A stretch of 64,000 nucleotides of DNA. Source: GCA-1730015 sp964583825. GTDB lineage: Bacteria; Pseudomonadota; Gammaproteobacteria; Granulosicoccales; Granulosicoccaceae. The notes beneath the pieces were generated by a model. That model was not told where the DNA came from, did not search any database, and was given only the letters and a program-made list of their open reading frames with translations. How positions within the stretch are numbered: the stretch's first letter is position 1; every line of letters starts with the position of its first letter. The stretch is taken from positions 21,968-85,967 of the forward strand of contig CAZOXM010000005.1 in NCBI GenBank assembly GCA_964583825.1, read 5' to 3'. The position numbers and the translations under genes are program-made. Shown here piece after piece: positions 8,298 to 18,615 of this stretch.

Positions 8298-9683
8298 TTA
8301 TTTAAAATAGTAATTGAACTGCGCGCTAACAAGATTGATGTTCGCGTCGAAAACACCGCGAATGGTTGAACCACCCGTATTCTCTCCCTCATTGGCAATG
8401 GGCACTTCATCGACAAACAGATGCGCGTAGCCGACATCAAAACCTACCTGATCACTGACCCGGTAACTCGCACCAAAAGACAGCCAACGGCGATCATCCC
8501 CTGGTATACGCGGTGTTCTGAGTTGCGCTGACGGTACCGGATCCTGATCCAGCGCCACGCCAGTACGCAGGGTGAGTTGTTCGTTGTGTCGATAGTTCAA
8601 ACCCACCGCGAAACGCCACACATCTTCATAGGCCAGCGTATTGAAGCTATCATCCTGAAGCGGGTTATCGAACACAATGCGGAGTTCTTCCAGACTGCTC
8701 CATGCGGTGAATGTTGCATCGGCCAGCAACTCAAGTTTGTCATTCACCCGGTGTGCCACTGAAAACATGGCACTCGACGGCAGGTTTGCCTCGGCAGTGG
8801 CTGCTACGTCCAGAAACAACGGTATTTGTGAACCCAGTATTGCAGCCAGATTTTCGTTGTTGGTGAAATCGGCCTCCCCTTCCAACTCGTGATCAACAGA
8901 GTGGCGATAAGCAAAGCCGAGCCTGGTGGCTTCCTGTGGTTTATACAGCACACCGAAGTTGAAGGTAGCGGCGACGGAATCACCGGTGATTTCAGCGTAG
9001 CCGTCTGTTTCAAAGTTGCCCGGCGAGGTCAGCCCAGAGTTAGCACAGGCCGCCCCTGGAATCGTACCGTTGGCAGCAAGGCCGAGACACACGGCGCTGG
9101 AGTCGATCGCACTGCCAAGGGTAGCGTCAAACATTTGCACACTGATTCCGCCCCCGATACTCAGCTGCTCGTTCACCCGATAAGCCAGCGACGGGTTGAT
9201 ATCGATCACCGACACAGAGGACTCCACCGCCTGATAACGACCGACCCAGTCACGGCCATAGTCGGTCGAGTTACCGAACGGCACACTGACGCCCAGACCG
9301 AAGGCCAGATCATTTTTTATCTCGCGCACATAGTAAAAGTTGGGCACGATGGTATTCCCGCCGGGATCAGTTTCGGTCACACCCGGGACAGGCCCGAGGC
9401 CGAGGCGTGGGTTCAGTGTCGTACCACGATCGGAAAAGCCGTTTTCCACGGCAATTAAATGTCCGGCAACGGCAAGTTGCGGACCTTCGAGTTCAAGCAT
9501 GCCGGCCGGATTAAACCAGACAGTCGATGCGTCTGCACTGACCGCCGAGGCGCCGGCATAGGCATTGCCCATACCGGAACCGCCCTGTTCGATCAGCGCG
9601 AACCCCCCTGCATACGCAGAGTGGTATTGAAGTGCAACTGCAATAGTCGCAATCGCTGGCACTAGCCGGTTTCGCATAATCAT
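8298..9683 (-). CDS. fadL: Outer-membrane long-chain fatty acid transporter, FadL family
   Basis: The 461-residue protein has a signal peptide cleaved after HSAYA. The mature N-terminus GGFALIEQGGSGMGNAYAG leads into the NPA-containing segment TVWFNPAGM, the signature of the FadL/TodX/OmpP1 hatch domain. The rest alternates polar and aromatic residues as in a 14-strand barrel and ends with a typical outer-membrane signal, FNYYFK. ATG at 9681-9683 is chosen because GGAG sits just upstream; a second ATG six bases downstream is also possible. The upstream 250 nt to recD hold no gene and presumably carry the promoter; no clear fatty-acid-regulator operator was found. The protein should import fatty acids released by the downstream lipase. 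Confidence 0.9.
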   Translation of the reverse strand: MIMRNRLVPAIATIAVALQYHSAYAGGFALIEQGGSGMGNAYAGASAVSADASTVWFNPAGMLELEGPQLAVAGHLIAVENGFSDRGTTLNPRLGLGPVPGVTETDPGGNTIVPNFYYVREIKNDLAFGLGVSVPFGNSTDYGRDWVGRYQAVESSVSVIDINPSLAYRVNEQLSIGGGISVQMFDATLGSAIDSSAVCLGLAANGTIPGAACANSGLTSPGNFETDGYAEITGDSVAATFNFGVLYKPQEATRLGFAYRHSVDHELEGEADFTNNENLAAILGSQIPLFLDVAATAEANLPSSAMFSVAHRVNDKLELLADATFTAWSSLEELRIVFDNPLQDDSFNTLAYEDVWRFAVGLNYRHNEQLTLRTGVALDQDPVPSAQLRTPRIPGDDRRWLSFGASYRVSDQVGFDVGYAHLFVDEVPIANEGENTGGSTIRGVFDANINLVSAQFNYYFK

Positions 9684-9935
9684 GGATCTCCACCAATGAC
9701 GAATATTTATAGGTCGGTAGTCCGCCAGGTTCACTCCAGTGATCTGTCGTCAGTCCATTAGTATGCAAAACTACCTCTTTAGCATAACATCCTGCGGGTT
9801 CGGACATCAGGCTATTCGCGTCGTCTAAATAGTAAATACCGGATAGCCGCACCCGCTCAGACACCGCCGAATTTACAAATTCTCACCACCCAGAGGCGCA
9901 GCGGCTAGTGAGGCTGAAGGGTGCTCAGCGGATGC

Positions 9936-11849
9936 TCAAAATTCCATTTCGGTCTGTTCCGGCTTGCCGTCAAACCGCGCGCGTGACGCTACCCCTGTCT
10001 CCACCGAAGCCCCGGGCCACAATGCGTCCAGAATACCGGACTGGCGCGTGGAGCGGGTATTGATGGCGGTTTCAAGCTCCGCACGATTGGCAACGATAAT
10101 GACCCGTTCCCGTGCGCGTGTCACACCGGTGTACAGCAGTTCTCTCGTCAGTAGCGGGTTATCACTGTCGGGCAGTATCAGAATAACCGTCGAGTACTCG
10201 GAGCCCTGACTTTTATGCACGGTCATCGCGTAGAAGGTCTGATGTTGTGGCAACCGCGCGGGCACGAACGCTCTGAGGGTGGACTCTCCCTGAAAATACA
10301 CCTTTGGTTTGCCATCTTTCAGCAGCGTGATTCCGACATCCCCGTTAAACAAACCCTGCGACGGGGAGTTTTCTGACACCATGACCGGCCTGCCGGCGTA
10401 ATGCGGTTCATCCGCTGAAATAACTCCCATTCGATTGAGTGCCGATTCAACCCGTCGATTCACTCCTTCCGCACCGGTACGGCCCCGGCGCAGTGCACAT
10501 AAAATACAGGTATCCGACAGATGCTCCAGTGCTGCTGCCGGCGTGTCAGCCGCCATCAGCTTCTGATACGCCGGCGCCGTATACCGATTGATCACCTCTT
10601 CAAGATTCGCGGAAGAATGATCCAGTAACTGCAGATCCGGAAATTTTGCAGCGTTTAGATACTGAAAGGCCTCTTTCACATCGCCACGATTGATGGCATT
10701 GGACAACTCAACTATACCGCTGCGATCTTCGCTGCGACGGCTTTCTGTCAGGTAGACGATGCGATCGGAGATCGCTCCAGCCTGCCCCTCCTGCGCTGCC
10801 ACCCTGACACCCGCCTCAGCCTCCAGTCGCTGACAGGTTTCAACACTGAGTTGTGTTGACAGATGCGGACCGCAGATGTCACCGAGCACCATGCCGGACT
10901 CGACGGAGGCGAGCTGATTTTTGTCGCCCAAAAGAATCAGTCGACAGTGCGCCGGTATCGCATCAAGCACCCGCGTCATCATCGGTAAATCGATCATCGA
11001 TGCTTCGTCGATTACCAGCACATCCAGTCTGAGTTGCCGCTGGCTGTTAAAGCGCGGCTTTAGTCGACCGGGAATCATGCCCAGCAGCCGATGAATTGTC
11101 ACGGCCTCAAGGCCGCGGTAACAGTCGGGGACATATTTGCTACCCTGCAGTGACTCGGTTAAACGGGTCGCCGCTTTTCCGGTCGGAGCCGCCAGCATCA
11201 CCCGTGGAATATCACCGGCGGGAGATATCGCCTCAAACACGGCCAGCAGCGAAGCCACCGTATAGGTCTTCCCGGTACCGGGCCCACCGGTGATCACACA
11301 GAAGCTACTCAGTGCAGCCAGCGCGGTAGCGACTTTCTGCCAGTTGGTACCGCCGCTGTCGGGATATAACCGGGCAATCACCTCGACCAGCCTGCCGCCA
11401 TCAGTGGCCGGTGGTGGCGTAGCGAGCAACTGCCGAACCGACTTGAGCAATGACTGTTCATAGTGCCAGTAACGCGCAAGGTACAAACGGTTCTGCTCAT
11501 CCAGCAACAGTGGCGTTATCGGGTGATCAGTCGTTTCTCTCACAGCGTCCGGCACTGATCCGACGACAATCTGCTGCAGCAAAATAGATCGCCACCGATC
11601 AGTCGATGGGCATTTACGCAGTTCTTTTTTTATTTCGCGGTTGGAAAAAATCCCCAGCGCTCTGGCCTGATCGAGCCTGATACAGGTATCGCCGCGACTT
11701 AACTGGTGACTGACCAGAGCGGTAGCGAGCAACAACTCATCGACCACTTCGTCAACACCGTTACACTGCATAATTTGCTCTGCGAACTGCACATCAAACG
11801 GTCGCAGTTCACCAGCCAGCACCGCCTGTTTCAAGAGGTCGACACTCAT
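9936..11849 (-). CDS. recD: RecBCD subunit RecD (5'-3' helicase)
   Basis: The 637-residue superfamily-1B helicase carries Walker A GGPGTGKT (residues 188-195), Walker B LVIDEASMID, motif III ILLGDKNQLASVESG, motif V TVHKSQGSEYSTV and motif VI LYTGVTRARERV. The order and spacing match RecD of the RecBCD enzyme, the fast helicase that moves along the 5' strand. Its ATG overlaps the recB stop by 4 nt, and it is last in recC-recB-recD. The enzyme processes double-strand breaks for recombination and degrades foreign linear DNA. The ~190 residues before the helicase core form the usual RecB-contacting N domain. No odd features were seen. Confidence 0.95.
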   Translation of the reverse strand: MSVDLLKQAVLAGELRPFDVQFAEQIMQCNGVDEVVDELLLATALVSHQLSRGDTCIRLDQARALGIFSNREIKKELRKCPSTDRWRSILLQQIVVGSVPDAVRETTDHPITPLLLDEQNRLYLARYWHYEQSLLKSVRQLLATPPPATDGGRLVEVIARLYPDSGGTNWQKVATALAALSSFCVITGGPGTGKTYTVASLLAVFEAISPAGDIPRVMLAAPTGKAATRLTESLQGSKYVPDCYRGLEAVTIHRLLGMIPGRLKPRFNSQRQLRLDVLVIDEASMIDLPMMTRVLDAIPAHCRLILLGDKNQLASVESGMVLGDICGPHLSTQLSVETCQRLEAEAGVRVAAQEGQAGAISDRIVYLTESRRSEDRSGIVELSNAINRGDVKEAFQYLNAAKFPDLQLLDHSSANLEEVINRYTAPAYQKLMAADTPAAALEHLSDTCILCALRRGRTGAEGVNRRVESALNRMGVISADEPHYAGRPVMVSENSPSQGLFNGDVGITLLKDGKPKVYFQGESTLRAFVPARLPQHQTFYAMTVHKSQGSEYSTVILILPDSDNPLLTRELLYTGVTRARERVIIVANRAELETAINTRSTRQSGILDALWPGASVETGVASRARFDGKPEQTEMEF

Positions 11850-14800
11850 GTGACGCCCTCACCGTTAAAGCAGGCATCCAGTTTTTCAATCAATGTAAGC
11901 GAAGGCTTGTCATGCCAGATGCCACTGTCGGACCCGGGCTTGATACCACGTAAAAAAAGGTAGTAAGCACCGGCCACATCGCGCTCATAATCATACTGTT
12001 GTCCAAGACGGGCCTTGAGGAAGCGATGCAAAGCCACCAGGTAGATCAGGTATTGCAGATCGTAGCGATGTGCACGCATTGATTCCCCCAGGGCCTGCTG
12101 CTGATAATGCATCCGCGACTGGCCGAGCAGGTTTGATTTGTAGTCGACAATAAAATAACGATTATCTTTGCGTCCGACGAGATCGATAAACCCTCGCATC
12201 AATCCTTTGATATTCGTAAATCTCAAACCATCAGCAATACCTGCATACCGATCGTCCTCCGACAAGACCGCCGCGATGGATGACGCAGACATTCCACCCA
12301 GCGCAAAGAAAAACTCCATTTCATTTATTCTGTTGCCAACAGGGACATCACACAACCGCAAGCCAAGTTGCGGATCAATCACTGTGTTGACGGTGTTGCC
12401 GACAATCTCGGCTATCACTGCCGACCAATTGTCTTCATCACCTGGCAATCCGTATCGACTACCGACTTCCTGACACACTGCCTTAATATGGACAGCGTCG
12501 GTGAAGTCCGCCAGTTCAAACACTTCATGCAGAATCTGTCCGGTGCGCGCCCCGGCAGGCAATCGGGCAATAGCACCGAGATCGTTCTCCGAATCAATAT
12601 CAGCGGCGTTATCTGCGCCGGTGCTGAAATCATAGTCAGGCACGCCACTGTCCTCACCGCTTTGCAATCCGGTGTAGCTGGTGATACGCCAGCCCTTGTC
12701 TATCGAGCCCCTGAATAGTCGCCTGTCCAGAGACGCGGTCTCCAACTTCTGATGCAGCGACGTGGAGACGGGTGCCCATGGTCTGCAGCTCAGCGCATCC
12801 GGGTTGTCACGACCAAGCAGGGCAATCGTGTCCGTCAAGTCAGTGTCTTTGGGCAGGCTGAAGTCGGCAGCATTGATCTGCCCATCAGTCTGATGAAGCA
12901 GATAGGCGAGTGCAGATCGCTTACCACCGGCATCGTCCCAACCGATGACGCAATGATGCTGCGCCCGCGTCAGCGCTACATACAACAGTCGAAGCTGCTC
13001 GGAAAAATCTTCTTCCGCGGCCAGTCCCTGGTGTGTAGTCATTTCAGCAGAGCCGAGATCGAGCGTCGTGCGAAACGTTTCACGATCATGAAAGCGCACG
13101 ACTCTACCGGAGCCCGACTTGCCGGTGCGACCGACCGTCCAGCCGAAAGGCAGATACACCACCGGGTACTCGAGCCCTTTGCTCTTGTGAATCGTGACAA
13201 TCTGCACCAGGTCTTCATCACTCTCCAGACGCTGCACCAGCTCATCGTCCAGTGTTTTCTGTTCGAGCTGCCACTCAAACCACGCAATCAACTGTTCGAC
13301 AGACGGCACCAGTCGCGACTGAATTTGCAGCAACTCCATTAACTGAGCCAGGTTGGTCAGGCGCCTCTCGCCCGCCATCGAACTTAACGCCCGCTCTGCA
13401 ACCGCCATGTCGTTAAGCAGTGTCTGAAGCGCTGCCATTAAACTGCGATCAAGCCAGATAGTGCGATACTCGTGAAAACGGTTAATCAGATCGTCCCAGC
13501 CATCTTCGGCGTCGTTGCGTTGTTCTATCCTTGAAGCCGGTTCACCGATCACTTCCGTGACCACAGCACGGCGCACCGCGTTGACCCCGGGTTGAGAGAT
13601 GGCGTGGAGAATGACCAGCAACTGCTGAGCTTCGGCACTGTCAAATACCGTCCTGCCACCATTCGCAGCGCTCTTGACTCCAACCGCGCGCAGTGCGTTT
13701 TGTATATGAGCGCCCTCCCGGTGACTCTTGACCAACACGGCGATATCCGAGGCAATCAGTGGCCGCTCACCGATCATCAGTCGCCCGTCGCGCCCGGCCG
13801 CGATCATGGTGGCGATTTCCCCCGCACAATGCAGCGCGACCGACTCCGTGACACTCGCCGATGCAGATGACGATTCACGCAGCGTTCTGAATTGCATTGC
13901 CGCAAGCGCGTTGCCATCGAAACGCAACGGTGTTTTATCCGCAACACCGGCCGCTGATACATGACGAAACTCGATATCACTGCCAAACACAAACGGATTG
14001 ACGGACTGCGAAAACAATGTGTTGACGGCTTTCACCATGGGTGAAGATGAACGCCAGTTCACCTCAAGCGTGCGCTGATGCTTAAAGTTGCGCGCGGCCT
14101 GCATGTAGGTAAATACATCAGCGCCGCGAAAACCGTAAATGGCCTGCTTGGGGTCACCGATATAGAACAGCCCGCACGCCTCCTGGCCGCGATATATTTG
14201 CTGAAATATGTGATTCTGCATCGGGTCTGTATCCTGCGCTTCATCTACCAGTGCACAAGGCCAGAGCCCGCGAATATCGTCACCCAGCTTTTCCGCAGCG
14301 GCACCCTTCAGTGCGGTGTAGAGGCGCACACGCAGATCTTCGAAATGCAACAGACCATGGTCGCGTTTGTAGGTGTCTATACGGTTGGCGATAAACGCAC
14401 CGGCTTCCTGCAACACAACGGCTTGTCGTTGCAGTCGGTAGGACTGAAATTCCTGGTTTAGTGCCTCGCAGTGTTCAAAAAAAACATGCGATGGTGGAAC
14501 TTTGTCCTTATTTTTTTTGCTCTCCAAATGCGTGCGGGTAAGCAGAAAAAACTTTTCCGGTAATTCTTCCGGCAGCTTCTCGAGTAGCACGAGCGTGTGA
14601 AGTTCGGCGAACAAATTATCAAGCGCTTTTTCGTTGTAGGTTCTTGCATTGATACTGACACCGGCACTTCCCCGCAACAGCGTTTCGATATCACCCGATT
14701 CGGTTTCCCATAACGACATCACCCGGTAAAAGCGCTTGTTCAGACGCCGACGAAAATCTTCCACATCCGCACGTTGCAGGATCGGTTTGACGATGGACTC

Positions 14801-15370
14801 ATGCGTGTTCAACAGCGGTGTGATGGTATTGAGCAGATTTTCGGGGCCAGTCAAAGCGAGCACTTCATCTGTCGCCAGGTGGTCCTTGCTGCCGACTACT
14901 TTTCTCCAGTAGTCCTGTGCCGCCTGCTTTCGAATCGATTCATCGTTGGCCACGAACTCCATTTGCAGCGGGGTATCACAGTCCAGTGCAAATTCATTCA
15001 AAATGCGCAGGCACATCGCATCGATGGTGAATACCGCCACCTCATCAAGACGTGCTGCCACATCCTTCAGCGCCAACAGCGCCTCAGCCTGATCAAAGCC
15101 CGACAATAGCTCACGCAGGATTGGATCATCCGCTTCATCACCCTGCAGCAGAGCAAGGGCCGTCTGCAGGCGACTTGCAATTTTAAGGCGCAGCTCTTCA
15201 GTCGCGGCAATGGTAAAGGTAACCACCAGAATCTGATCTACCGCGAGTTTTTTCTCAAGCAGCAGGCGTATGAACAGCGTCGTGATGGTGTAGGTTTTAC
15301 CCGTACCGGCACTGGCTTCTATCAGCACCGTCCCGTTCAATGGCAACGTCAGCGCATCCAGTCGCTTCAT
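11846..15370 (-). CDS. recB: RecBCD subunit RecB (helicase-nuclease)
   Basis: At 1174 residues this is near the E. coli length. Superfamily-1A motifs are clear: Walker A ASAGTGKTYT (residues 19-28), Walker B ALVDEAQDTDPMQ, motif V IVTIHKSKGLEYPVVYLP and motif VI LLYVALTRAQHH. The C-terminal nuclease domain keeps the metal-binding core GFIDLVGRKDNRYFIVDYK followed by SN, and an upstream histidine-containing segment GQILHEVFE. The nuclease therefore looks intact. Start and stop each overlap the neighbouring rec genes by 4 nt, indicating coupled translation. RecB moves 3' to 5', cuts DNA and loads RecA after Chi recognition. Confidence 0.96.
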   Translation of the reverse strand: MKRLDALTLPLNGTVLIEASAGTGKTYTITTLFIRLLLEKKLAVDQILVVTFTIAATEELRLKIASRLQTALALLQGDEADDPILRELLSGFDQAEALLALKDVAARLDEVAVFTIDAMCLRILNEFALDCDTPLQMEFVANDESIRKQAAQDYWRKVVGSKDHLATDEVLALTGPENLLNTITPLLNTHESIVKPILQRADVEDFRRRLNKRFYRVMSLWETESGDIETLLRGSAGVSINARTYNEKALDNLFAELHTLVLLEKLPEELPEKFFLLTRTHLESKKNKDKVPPSHVFFEHCEALNQEFQSYRLQRQAVVLQEAGAFIANRIDTYKRDHGLLHFEDLRVRLYTALKGAAAEKLGDDIRGLWPCALVDEAQDTDPMQNHIFQQIYRGQEACGLFYIGDPKQAIYGFRGADVFTYMQAARNFKHQRTLEVNWRSSSPMVKAVNTLFSQSVNPFVFGSDIEFRHVSAAGVADKTPLRFDGNALAAMQFRTLRESSSASASVTESVALHCAGEIATMIAAGRDGRLMIGERPLIASDIAVLVKSHREGAHIQNALRAVGVKSAANGGRTVFDSAEAQQLLVILHAISQPGVNAVRRAVVTEVIGEPASRIEQRNDAEDGWDDLINRFHEYRTIWLDRSLMAALQTLLNDMAVAERALSSMAGERRLTNLAQLMELLQIQSRLVPSVEQLIAWFEWQLEQKTLDDELVQRLESDEDLVQIVTIHKSKGLEYPVVYLPFGWTVGRTGKSGSGRVVRFHDRETFRTTLDLGSAEMTTHQGLAAEEDFSEQLRLLYVALTRAQHHCVIGWDDAGGKRSALAYLLHQTDGQINAADFSLPKDTDLTDTIALLGRDNPDALSCRPWAPVSTSLHQKLETASLDRRLFRGSIDKGWRITSYTGLQSGEDSGVPDYDFSTGADNAADIDSENDLGAIARLPAGARTGQILHEVFELADFTDAVHIKAVCQEVGSRYGLPGDEDNWSAVIAEIVGNTVNTVIDPQLGLRLCDVPVGNRINEMEFFFALGGMSASSIAAVLSEDDRYAGIADGLRFTNIKGLMRGFIDLVGRKDNRYFIVDYKSNLLGQSRMHYQQQALGESMRAHRYDLQYLIYLVALHRFLKARLGQQYDYERDVAGAYYLFLRGIKPGSDSGIWHDKPSLTLIEKLDACFNGEGVT

Positions 15371-18300
15371 GACGCCTCATCCCTCGAGGCAACCGTCAAT
15401 CCCGCATGCTGAAACAAGGGGGCGAGCACCTGCGCACTCAGTTCGTCAAAACGCGGATGCTGCAGTGGTTGCCTGCCACGCCAGACTGACTGACGGGCGT
15501 TTTCTTCTTCCCGCTGGGCATCGGATAGACGATTCCAACTGATCCGCTTGCCGGATGCATCGAGTGACGGGAAATCTCCTTTAAACCACGCGTTCAGCGC
15601 GTTTTCCACCAGCCACGGCGCAGGTTGCATTAATCCGTGATGACGTATGTCGAGTAACTCCTGCAATCGCTCCGCAGACTGCTTCACCGGCTCAAACGTC
15701 ACGGTCCAGTCTTCGCACACGAGCACACTATGACAACCGATATCGATATGATCGCAGAGCACCAGATGTTTTATCCAGCACTCGAGCAGGTCCTTGCCAC
15801 GCAATTTGCCAAACCGCCAGCTAAACAGGCCACTGAGACGCTGATTTTCCAACAGGCCAACCAGCCGGTACCGCCCGTACGCACGATCAAACTCCAGTGA
15901 CTCCAGCGCCCTGGACTCGTACTTCAGTACCCTGCTGTCAAGCTCCAGTGCGCCATCATGAATTTCATCGAGCACCCGATCTCCCATCGGGCCCATAGGC
16001 ACCGCACCGGTAGCGATCAGCTTCCTGTTAGCAGCGCCTTTGCTGTCTCCGGCTTTGTGCAGTTTGTACGCCTCCTGCTTTACCCGCCAACGTGCGAGCT
16101 CAGTCAACTTGAACGGCTCAGTGGTCTCCAGATTTTGTTCTCGCCATGAGCGGGCAATATTCAGTCGTGTTGTAAGGAAGCTGTTGGTGGAATCACAAAA
16201 GTACCCAATAAGTTCATGCAGCTCGACCAGCGTTGCAGGCTCGCGATCAACATCGAGCGCATCGTCAACAAAACACGCATCCTGCGCCTGTACCGTTGCA
16301 CTGGCCGCTTGATACCAGGTGCCGTTGTAGCTGAATAGTTCTGCTGAGGCACCGTCGTAGTAGCGCTTACTGAACGGTTGCAGCGGATGTTCCAGCACCT
16401 GCACACCTGCATAAGTGGCAAGCTCGGACACCACCGTTGACGGCGCTTTTTCGGAGTGATCGCGAATATCCCGACCGACATAACTCAAATAGAACACATC
16501 TCTGGCAGACAACAGTGCTTCCAGAAACAGGTATCGATCATCGTTGCGGCGCCGCTTGTCCCCGCGTCTGGGATGATCAACAATCAAATCATATGAAGGC
16601 AGGTTATCGCTGCGAGGAAACGCCTCTGTATTCAATCCGAGTACACACACCACACGAAACGGAATCGATCGCATGGGCACCATGTTGGAAAATGTGACCT
16701 TGCCGTTGAGGAACTGTTTTTCATTGGAGTCGTCTTCCAGCACCTGCTGGTAAAGGTCTGCGATCACATCGCGACTTAACTGTAATGGCTCGTCGTCAGT
16801 TTGGCCAAGCTGCAGCAGCTCAAACAACCGCGAACGCGCTGCCTGCAAAACCTGATACTCATTTTCATCCGGTGAAAGAAAATCTTCGATCAACTGATCA
16901 AGCAGCTCCAGCCATTCATCCAGAACATAACTGCGCTGCAGCCGCTGCCGCCACGATGCACACAGGGTAATAATCTGTGCCAGCACCTGAAGGTGATCAC
17001 TCTGCGCTCCTTCTATATCCGGGTAAGGAGCGATGTCCTGATAGAGCCCGCCGTCCATATCGGGTAGCGCATACCCCAGAAACAAACGCCGCAGACCAAA
17101 ACGCCAGCTGTTGAGCTCAGTGGCCGGCAGATCCATCGCGGTGCGCATATTTGCGTCGAGCGCCCAGCGGATGCCGGATTCGCTGACCCAGCGGTGCAAC
17201 GTGGTTACCGTATTCTGATCAATACCGAATCGGGTGCGGATTGCCGGCAGATCAAACAGGGCAAGTATCTCGGTCGACTCGAATCGCGACAGGGGCAACT
17301 TCAGCAGCCAGCCAATTACCTCGAGCAGATATTGCTCGGTTCGAAAACGACGATCCGAGATGGACCATGGAATCCGCATATGATCGTCAGCGACGGCAAA
17401 GGTAGCATCGATAAACGGGGCATATTTATCGATATCAGGTGCCATCACCAGCACATCGCGCGGCTGTAGCGCCGGCAACGATTCAAAAAGCGATAGTAGC
17501 TGATCATGCAACACCTGCACTTCCCTCAACTCACTGTGGCAGCTGTGCAGCTGCAGCGAATGATCATTGAACTGCCCCGGCTCGAGCCTTGCATCATCCA
17601 GCGCCAGTATTTGATTCTGGATCGCCTGCAGCCGGGTGTTACTGTTGCCGGCGCAAAAATACTCATGTTCCTGGATTCCCAACTCGAGCAGTTGATCGAG
17701 AAACGCCTGGCCCGCATGTCCCCACGACGCCAGCAGCGGGTTGCCTATATCGAGTAAGCCGGTCGGATCGTCACTGCCTGCCTTGCGTGCCTTCGCACGC
17801 CGCCGCGCCTGTTGCTTTTCATCGACAATATCAGCCCAGTACTGCTCACAGGGGTTGAGATAAAACAAGTGAACAGCGGTGTGACTGGCAACCGCAGCCA
17901 GCACCTGCGTATACAGCGGGGGCATATCCGACACGCCGAACACAGAAATCCGTGGCGGCAACACGTCATCGGGCGGGCGATCGGATATCTCGCCCAGCTG
18001 TGCCATGACCGTTGCCCAGTGACAGGGAAAGTACTTTTGCAGTCGACGCCACAGCACCGCCTGCCAGTGTAAGTCGTGTCCGGCCTCCCATCGGTTTATC
18101 CAGTCCGGCCGGTAAATCAGGTAGCGATCAAACGTATTGGCAACTGCACGCGCGACCTGCAGTCGCCGCAGATTGTCGGCATCTGCCCTAAGGTAACGGT
18201 GCAGCACTTCAAACTCGGTGCGGGGAAGCAGCTCAGGGAGCAATTCAAAAATACGCCACATCATTGCTTCCTTGCGATGCGGGAACTCCGGCAGCGACGG

Positions 18301-18531
18301 ATTCCAGCGCCTGGCAAACTGCCACAGACACACACCGGGTGTCTGGAACTGCAGGTTCGCACTGACACCCTGTGCAAGCGCGATCTGCTGCGAAGCCCAA
18401 CGCGCCATGCCATTGTTCTGGACGATGATTTGTTCCGCCAGCAATGGATCCACCATCGTGCCGTCGGACGTGGTTGCAATTAGCTGATCGAGAAGCAACT
18501 CCAACCGGTTACTGCTGTGTACATGAAGCAT
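15367..18531 (-). CDS. recC: RecBCD subunit RecC (Chi recognition/scaffold)
   Basis: This 1054-residue protein begins MLHVHSSNRLELLLDQL, a start typical of RecC, and keeps the family strings ILVQNNGMARWASQQ-like (residues 31-45), VFGVSDMPPLY, LYYVGRDIRD-like LSYVGRDIRDHS and the inactive helicase and nuclease folds. It is somewhat shorter than the E. coli protein (1122). RecC holds the 3' strand, scans for Chi and splits the duplex with a pin. It is first in recCBD. The gap to the upstream hydantoinase gene is only 84 nt on the same strand, so readthrough is possible, although recC normally has its own promoter. Confidence 0.95.
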   Translation of the reverse strand: MLHVHSSNRLELLLDQLIATTSDGTMVDPLLAEQIIVQNNGMARWASQQIALAQGVSANLQFQTPGVCLWQFARRWNPSLPEFPHRKEAMMWRIFELLPELLPRTEFEVLHRYLRADADNLRRLQVARAVANTFDRYLIYRPDWINRWEAGHDLHWQAVLWRRLQKYFPCHWATVMAQLGEISDRPPDDVLPPRISVFGVSDMPPLYTQVLAAVASHTAVHLFYLNPCEQYWADIVDEKQQARRRAKARKAGSDDPTGLLDIGNPLLASWGHAGQAFLDQLLELGIQEHEYFCAGNSNTRLQAIQNQILALDDARLEPGQFNDHSLQLHSCHSELREVQVLHDQLLSLFESLPALQPRDVLVMAPDIDKYAPFIDATFAVADDHMRIPWSISDRRFRTEQYLLEVIGWLLKLPLSRFESTEILALFDLPAIRTRFGIDQNTVTTLHRWVSESGIRWALDANMRTAMDLPATELNSWRFGLRRLFLGYALPDMDGGLYQDIAPYPDIEGAQSDHLQVLAQIITLCASWRQRLQRSYVLDEWLELLDQLIEDFLSPDENEYQVLQAARSRLFELLQLGQTDDEPLQLSRDVIADLYQQVLEDDSNEKQFLNGKVTFSNMVPMRSIPFRVVCVLGLNTEAFPRSDNLPSYDLIVDHPRRGDKRRRNDDRYLFLEALLSARDVFYLSYVGRDIRDHSEKAPSTVVSELATYAGVQVLEHPLQPFSKRYYDGASAELFSYNGTWYQAASATVQAQDACFVDDALDVDREPATLVELHELIGYFCDSTNSFLTTRLNIARSWREQNLETTEPFKLTELARWRVKQEAYKLHKAGDSKGAANRKLIATGAVPMGPMGDRVLDEIHDGALELDSRVLKYESRALESLEFDRAYGRYRLVGLLENQRLSGLFSWRFGKLRGKDLLECWIKHLVLCDHIDIGCHSVLVCEDWTVTFEPVKQSAERLQELLDIRHHGLMQPAPWLVENALNAWFKGDFPSLDASGKRISWNRLSDAQREEENARQSVWRGRQPLQHPRFDELSAQVLAPLFQHAGLTVASRDEAS

Positions 18532-18615
18532 CTATTGCGATTATTCACCCCTTCAGACCGGTATTGTACACCGGTGATAAATTAACGGGCGACTGGTGCG
18601 CGTAGAGTGATGGTG

